Shown here: one piece after another, positions 62,131 through 64,000 of the stretch
Layout of the letters: every line of letters begins with the position of its first letter
Position numbering within the stretch: the first letter of the stretch is position 1
Program-made: the position numbers and the translations under genes
NCBI RefSeq assembly: GCF_018885265.1
Contig: NZ_CP076538.1
Coordinates: 6,174,001 to 6,238,000, forward strand
Source of the DNA: Amycolatopsis aidingensis
Lineage (GTDB): Bacteria; Actinomycetota; Actinomycetes; Mycobacteriales; Pseudonocardiaceae
Reading direction: 5' to 3'
Length of the DNA stretch: 64,000 bases
The notes under the pieces: model-generated
Seen by the model: the letters and a program-made list of their open reading frames with translations, nothing else
Told to the model about the DNA's origin: nothing
Databases searched by the model: none

Positions 62131-62738
62131 GATCCCACCCCCAGGCAGTCCCGCAGCCTGATCAAGCCGTCCCGAAGCCTGGTCTTCACCGTCGGCAGCG
62201 GTGTGCCGAGCAGTTCCGCGGCCTCCCGGCAGCTGTAGCCGCGGTAGTAGGTCAGCGCCACCGACTCGCGTTGCAGTTCGGTGAGCGTGGACATGCATCT
62301 GCGGACCTGCTGCTGCTCCAGCCGGGAGGCGACCGTCTCGGCGACCTCGTCGAACGGGCGCCCGGTGTCCCTGGAGTGCACCCTGTTCTCCCGGTCGCTG
62401 GAAGCCTGGGCCGAGCGGACCCGGTCCACCGCACGGCGGTGCGCGAGGGTCAGCACCCAGGTCATCGCGCTGCCCCGGTCCGCCCGGTACCTGGTCGCCG
62501 TCCGCCAGACCTCGACCAGCACCTCCTGTGCGACCTCCTCGGACTGCGCCGCATCGCGCAGTACCTGCCGGATCACCCCGAACACCGGCCCGGCCACCAG
62601 GTCGTAGAGCCGGTCGAACGCGCTGTCATCGCCCTTGGCCACCTCGGCGAGCAGTTGTTCCGCGGTGGGTGCCGATTCCACGGCAGGCACGGGCCCCCAC
62701 TCCTCCCGCCCGTCACCCGGGCCGGTGGGTTCTCGCAT
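62127..62738 (-). CDS. sigK: ECF sigma factor SigK
   Basis: The 203-residue protein has sigma region 2 (DDSAFDRLYDLVAGPVFGVI, EEVAQEVLVEVWRTATRY, AMTWVLTLAHRRAVDRVRS) and region 4 (ESVALTYYRGYSCREAAELL, LPTVKTRLRDGLIRL), characteristic of SigK. GAGGAGG precedes ATG 62738. The coupled rskA and the surrounding fasciclin, DUF1365 and cyclopropane-synthase-like genes match the mycobacterial sigK locus. I found no SigK-type promoter before sigK itself. Confidence 0.93.
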   Translation of the reverse strand: MREPTGPGDGREEWGPVPAVESAPTAEQLLAEVAKGDDSAFDRLYDLVAGPVFGVIRQVLRDAAQSEEVAQEVLVEVWRTATRYRADRGSAMTWVLTLAHRRAVDRVRSAQASSDRENRVHSRDTGRPFDEVAETVASRLEQQQVRRCMSTLTELQRESVALTYYRGYSCREAAELLGTPLPTVKTRLRDGLIRLRDCLGVGS

Positions 62739-62819
62739 CGCCGCCTCCTCGTGGTACCGGAACTCGCTGCGCGCAGCGGTTCGATTGTTTACCTGAACCT
62801 GGTCCGGGCGCAGCCGGGG

Positions 62820-63569
62820 TCATCGGAACCCGCCACGGGACGCGCGCTCCGGGTGGCGGAAGAACGGGGCCCTGCGCAGCCACAGCGCGATCCCGTGTCT
62901 GCGGATCCCCATCGACACCCGCTGCGGTGCCAGCGGCCAGCGCAGCAGCAGCGCCAGCAGGCGGCGCGGGGTCACCGCGAACCGCCTGCCGGTGACGGCC
63001 GCGGTGAGCAGCGGCTGTTCCCGGTCGCGCAGCTGCACCCGCACCTGTAGGCGTTCCGCTGGGACCGGCAACTTCATCCGGTAGCCGCCTTCCTCCGGCA
63101 GGAACGGCGAGACGTAGAACTGCTTGTCCGCGGCGGCGTATCCCTCCGCGTCCGGGTGCAGCAGGTAACAGTGCCGCTCCCCGTAGGTGTTGTGCACCTC
63201 GGCCACCACGCAGGCCAGTTCGCCGTCCGCTCGATGGCACCAGAACACGCTGAGCGGGTTGAACACGTAGCCGAGGACCCTGGCGTGCGCCAGCATCAGT
63301 ACCCGCCCGCCTGCCAGGTCGATCCCGTGCTCGGCCAGCCAGTCCCCCAGGTTCTGCCGGATCGTGCGCGCGGGCGAACCGAGATGATCACGGGGGTCGA
63401 ACCGGGCGAACGGGCGCAACCAGCGCGGCAGCTGCGGCAGCGCGTCCAGATCGACCAGCCACAGGTACAGCCGGTGCCGGAACGACCGGGACGGCCCGGT
63501 GTGCCTGGTGTGCGCGACGACCGCCGCATAGAGCGCGGGTACGGCCGCCGGGTTCGACTCGACCTGCAT
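62820..63569 (-). CDS. DUF1365 family protein
   Basis: The 249-residue protein has the DUF1365 pattern: HTRHTGPSRSFRHRLYLWLV, VLMLAHARVLGYVFNPLSVF, EVHNTYGERHCYLL and KQFYVSPFLPEEGGYRM. It equals Rv0448c of the mycobacterial sigK locus; related genes go with cyclopropane-type lipid enzymes. ATG 63569 is chosen because the SigK-type -10 ends exactly seven bases before it (leaderless). ATG 63578 overlaps the -10 itself. Confidence 0.9.
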   Translation of the reverse strand: MQVESNPAAVPALYAAVVAHTRHTGPSRSFRHRLYLWLVDLDALPQLPRWLRPFARFDPRDHLGSPARTIRQNLGDWLAEHGIDLAGGRVLMLAHARVLGYVFNPLSVFWCHRADGELACVVAEVHNTYGERHCYLLHPDAEGYAAADKQFYVSPFLPEEGGYRMKLPVPAERLQVRVQLRDREQPLLTAAVTGRRFAVTPRRLLALLLRWPLAPQRVSMGIRRHGIALWLRRAPFFRHPERASRGGFR

Positions 63570-63576
63570 AACCACC

Positions 63577-63604
63577 ATTCGGAGCCGCCTGGAAGAAAGA
63601 TGGG
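63577..63604 (-). promoter_or_regulatory. SigK-type promoter of the DUF1365 gene
   Basis: CCCATC (63599-63604) and CCGAAT (63577-63582) are separated by 16 bases on the minus strand, seven bases ahead of ATG 63569. A separate CCGAAT at 63650-63655 on the plus strand may serve the divergent gene, but its -35 is weak. Confidence 0.68.
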
Positions 63605-63690
63605 TTCGATGACCTGTGTCACATCGGCAAGCCCGGCCCCGACCCGGCTCCGAATACGGCACAGGACGAATCCGGCGGAGGAGGGCGCGG

Positions 63691-64000
63691 ATGGCGGCGA
63701 ACCGGCGTGGTGCCGCGGCGGAACGGCTCGAGTCGGTGGTGCGCGAACTGTTCGGGGTCGGGCTTCCGGTCGGGTTGACCGCGTGGGACGGCAGCAGCGC
63801 CGGGCCGGCCGATGGGCCCAGGGTGCTGCTGCGCAACCGCAGGGCCCTGCGGCATGTGCTCTACTCGCCTGGCGAACTCGGCCTGGCCAGGGCGTTCGTC
63901 CGCGGGGATCTGGACGTGGAAGGCGATCTGACGGAGGGGCTGCGCCGATGCTGGGAACTGGCAGACGTGACCGCCAGGCGGCCGGGCAGGCTCGGGCCCG
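63691..64000 (+). CDS. ufaA1: Cyclopropane-fatty-acyl-phospholipid synthase-like protein (UfaA1-like), 5' part
   Basis: ATG 63691 follows GGAGGAGGG. The first 103 codons read MAANRRGAAAERLESVVREL and continue through LLRNRRALRHVLYSPGELGL and ARAFVRGDLDVEGDL, the N-terminal segment of the CFA-synthase-like methyltransferases (Rv0447c, UfaA1). The SAM domain lies beyond the window. The divergent DUF1365 gene is its usual partner; the pair probably modifies membrane lipids. Confidence 0.85.
   Translation, partial: MAANRRGAAAERLESVVRELFGVGLPVGLTAWDGSSAGPADGPRVLLRNRRALRHVLYSPGELGLARAFVRGDLDVEGDLTEGLRRCWELADVTARRPGRLGP

Noticed and set aside
63628..63655. Fourth SigK-type promoter for the cyclopropane-synthase-like gene on the plus strand
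   Set aside because: CCGAAT is present, but at 16-base spacing the -35 reads CAAGCC, too far from the other three to be listed as a feature.

Overview
The window is about 64 kb of very GC-rich DNA with dense genes, frequent GTG and TTG starts and many 4-bp ATGA overlaps. It carries mca (mycothiol metabolism), GuaB1, a SigC-like and a SigK-like ECF factor, a short cis-prenyltransferase and class F sortase machinery. This points to a mycolata-related actinomycete, most likely a member of the Pseudonocardiaceae (Amycolatopsis-like). The placement rests on protein character and gene order recalled from known genomes; no database was searched.

Layout. 0-15.4 kb: ferredoxin-NADP reductase-like flavoprotein (cut by the window edge), fumarase fumC, an EamA exporter divergent from a MocR regulator, a SigC-like sigma factor, a frameshifted acetyltransferase, a TetR regulator divergent from DNA ligase ligB, a metallo-beta-lactamase (MBL) fold hydrolase, a DUF4440/HxlR pair, an MFS/PrpF operon, guaB1 and a two-gene ABC-2 exporter.

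15.5-52 kb: a backbone that, as I recall the M. tuberculosis gene order, runs collinear but inverted relative to Rv1095 to Rv1074c: phoH2, cis-prenyltransferase, trhA, DUF255 protein, small membrane protein, mca, DUF4307 protein, greA, metB, Pro/Gly-rich membrane protein, cbs, fadA. Blocks I infer to be accessory interrupt it. One (19.4-28.4 kb) has a DUF5919-like/inositol-monophosphatase pair, an acyl-CoA oxidase, and two secreted proteases sharing a 270-bp PKD cassette with one mismatch. A second (30.6-35.5 kb) holds a hen1-pnkp RNA-repair operon and a TIGR04222-like membrane protein. A third (38.3-42.5 kb) has an Lrp regulator, hppD and a threonine dehydratase.

52-64 kb: a Bax-inhibitor-1 family protein, a surface protein coupled to a class F sortase, a two-domain reductase, a DivIVA-like coiled-coil protein, and a SigK locus (fasciclin lipoprotein, molybdopterin oxidoreductase, rskA, sigK, DUF1365 protein, start of a cyclopropane-fatty-acid-synthase-like gene). 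Three genes there carry matching promoters of the form CC(C/A)A(T/A)C-N16-CCGAAT, and two of these would give leaderless mRNAs.

Two families of intergenic repeats recur: a long palindrome (15.4 and 51.4 kb) and an element of about 80 bp (21.5, 28.5 and 58.8 kb). Four of these five copies sit between convergent genes. I saw no rRNA, tRNA, IS element, prophage or CRISPR array.
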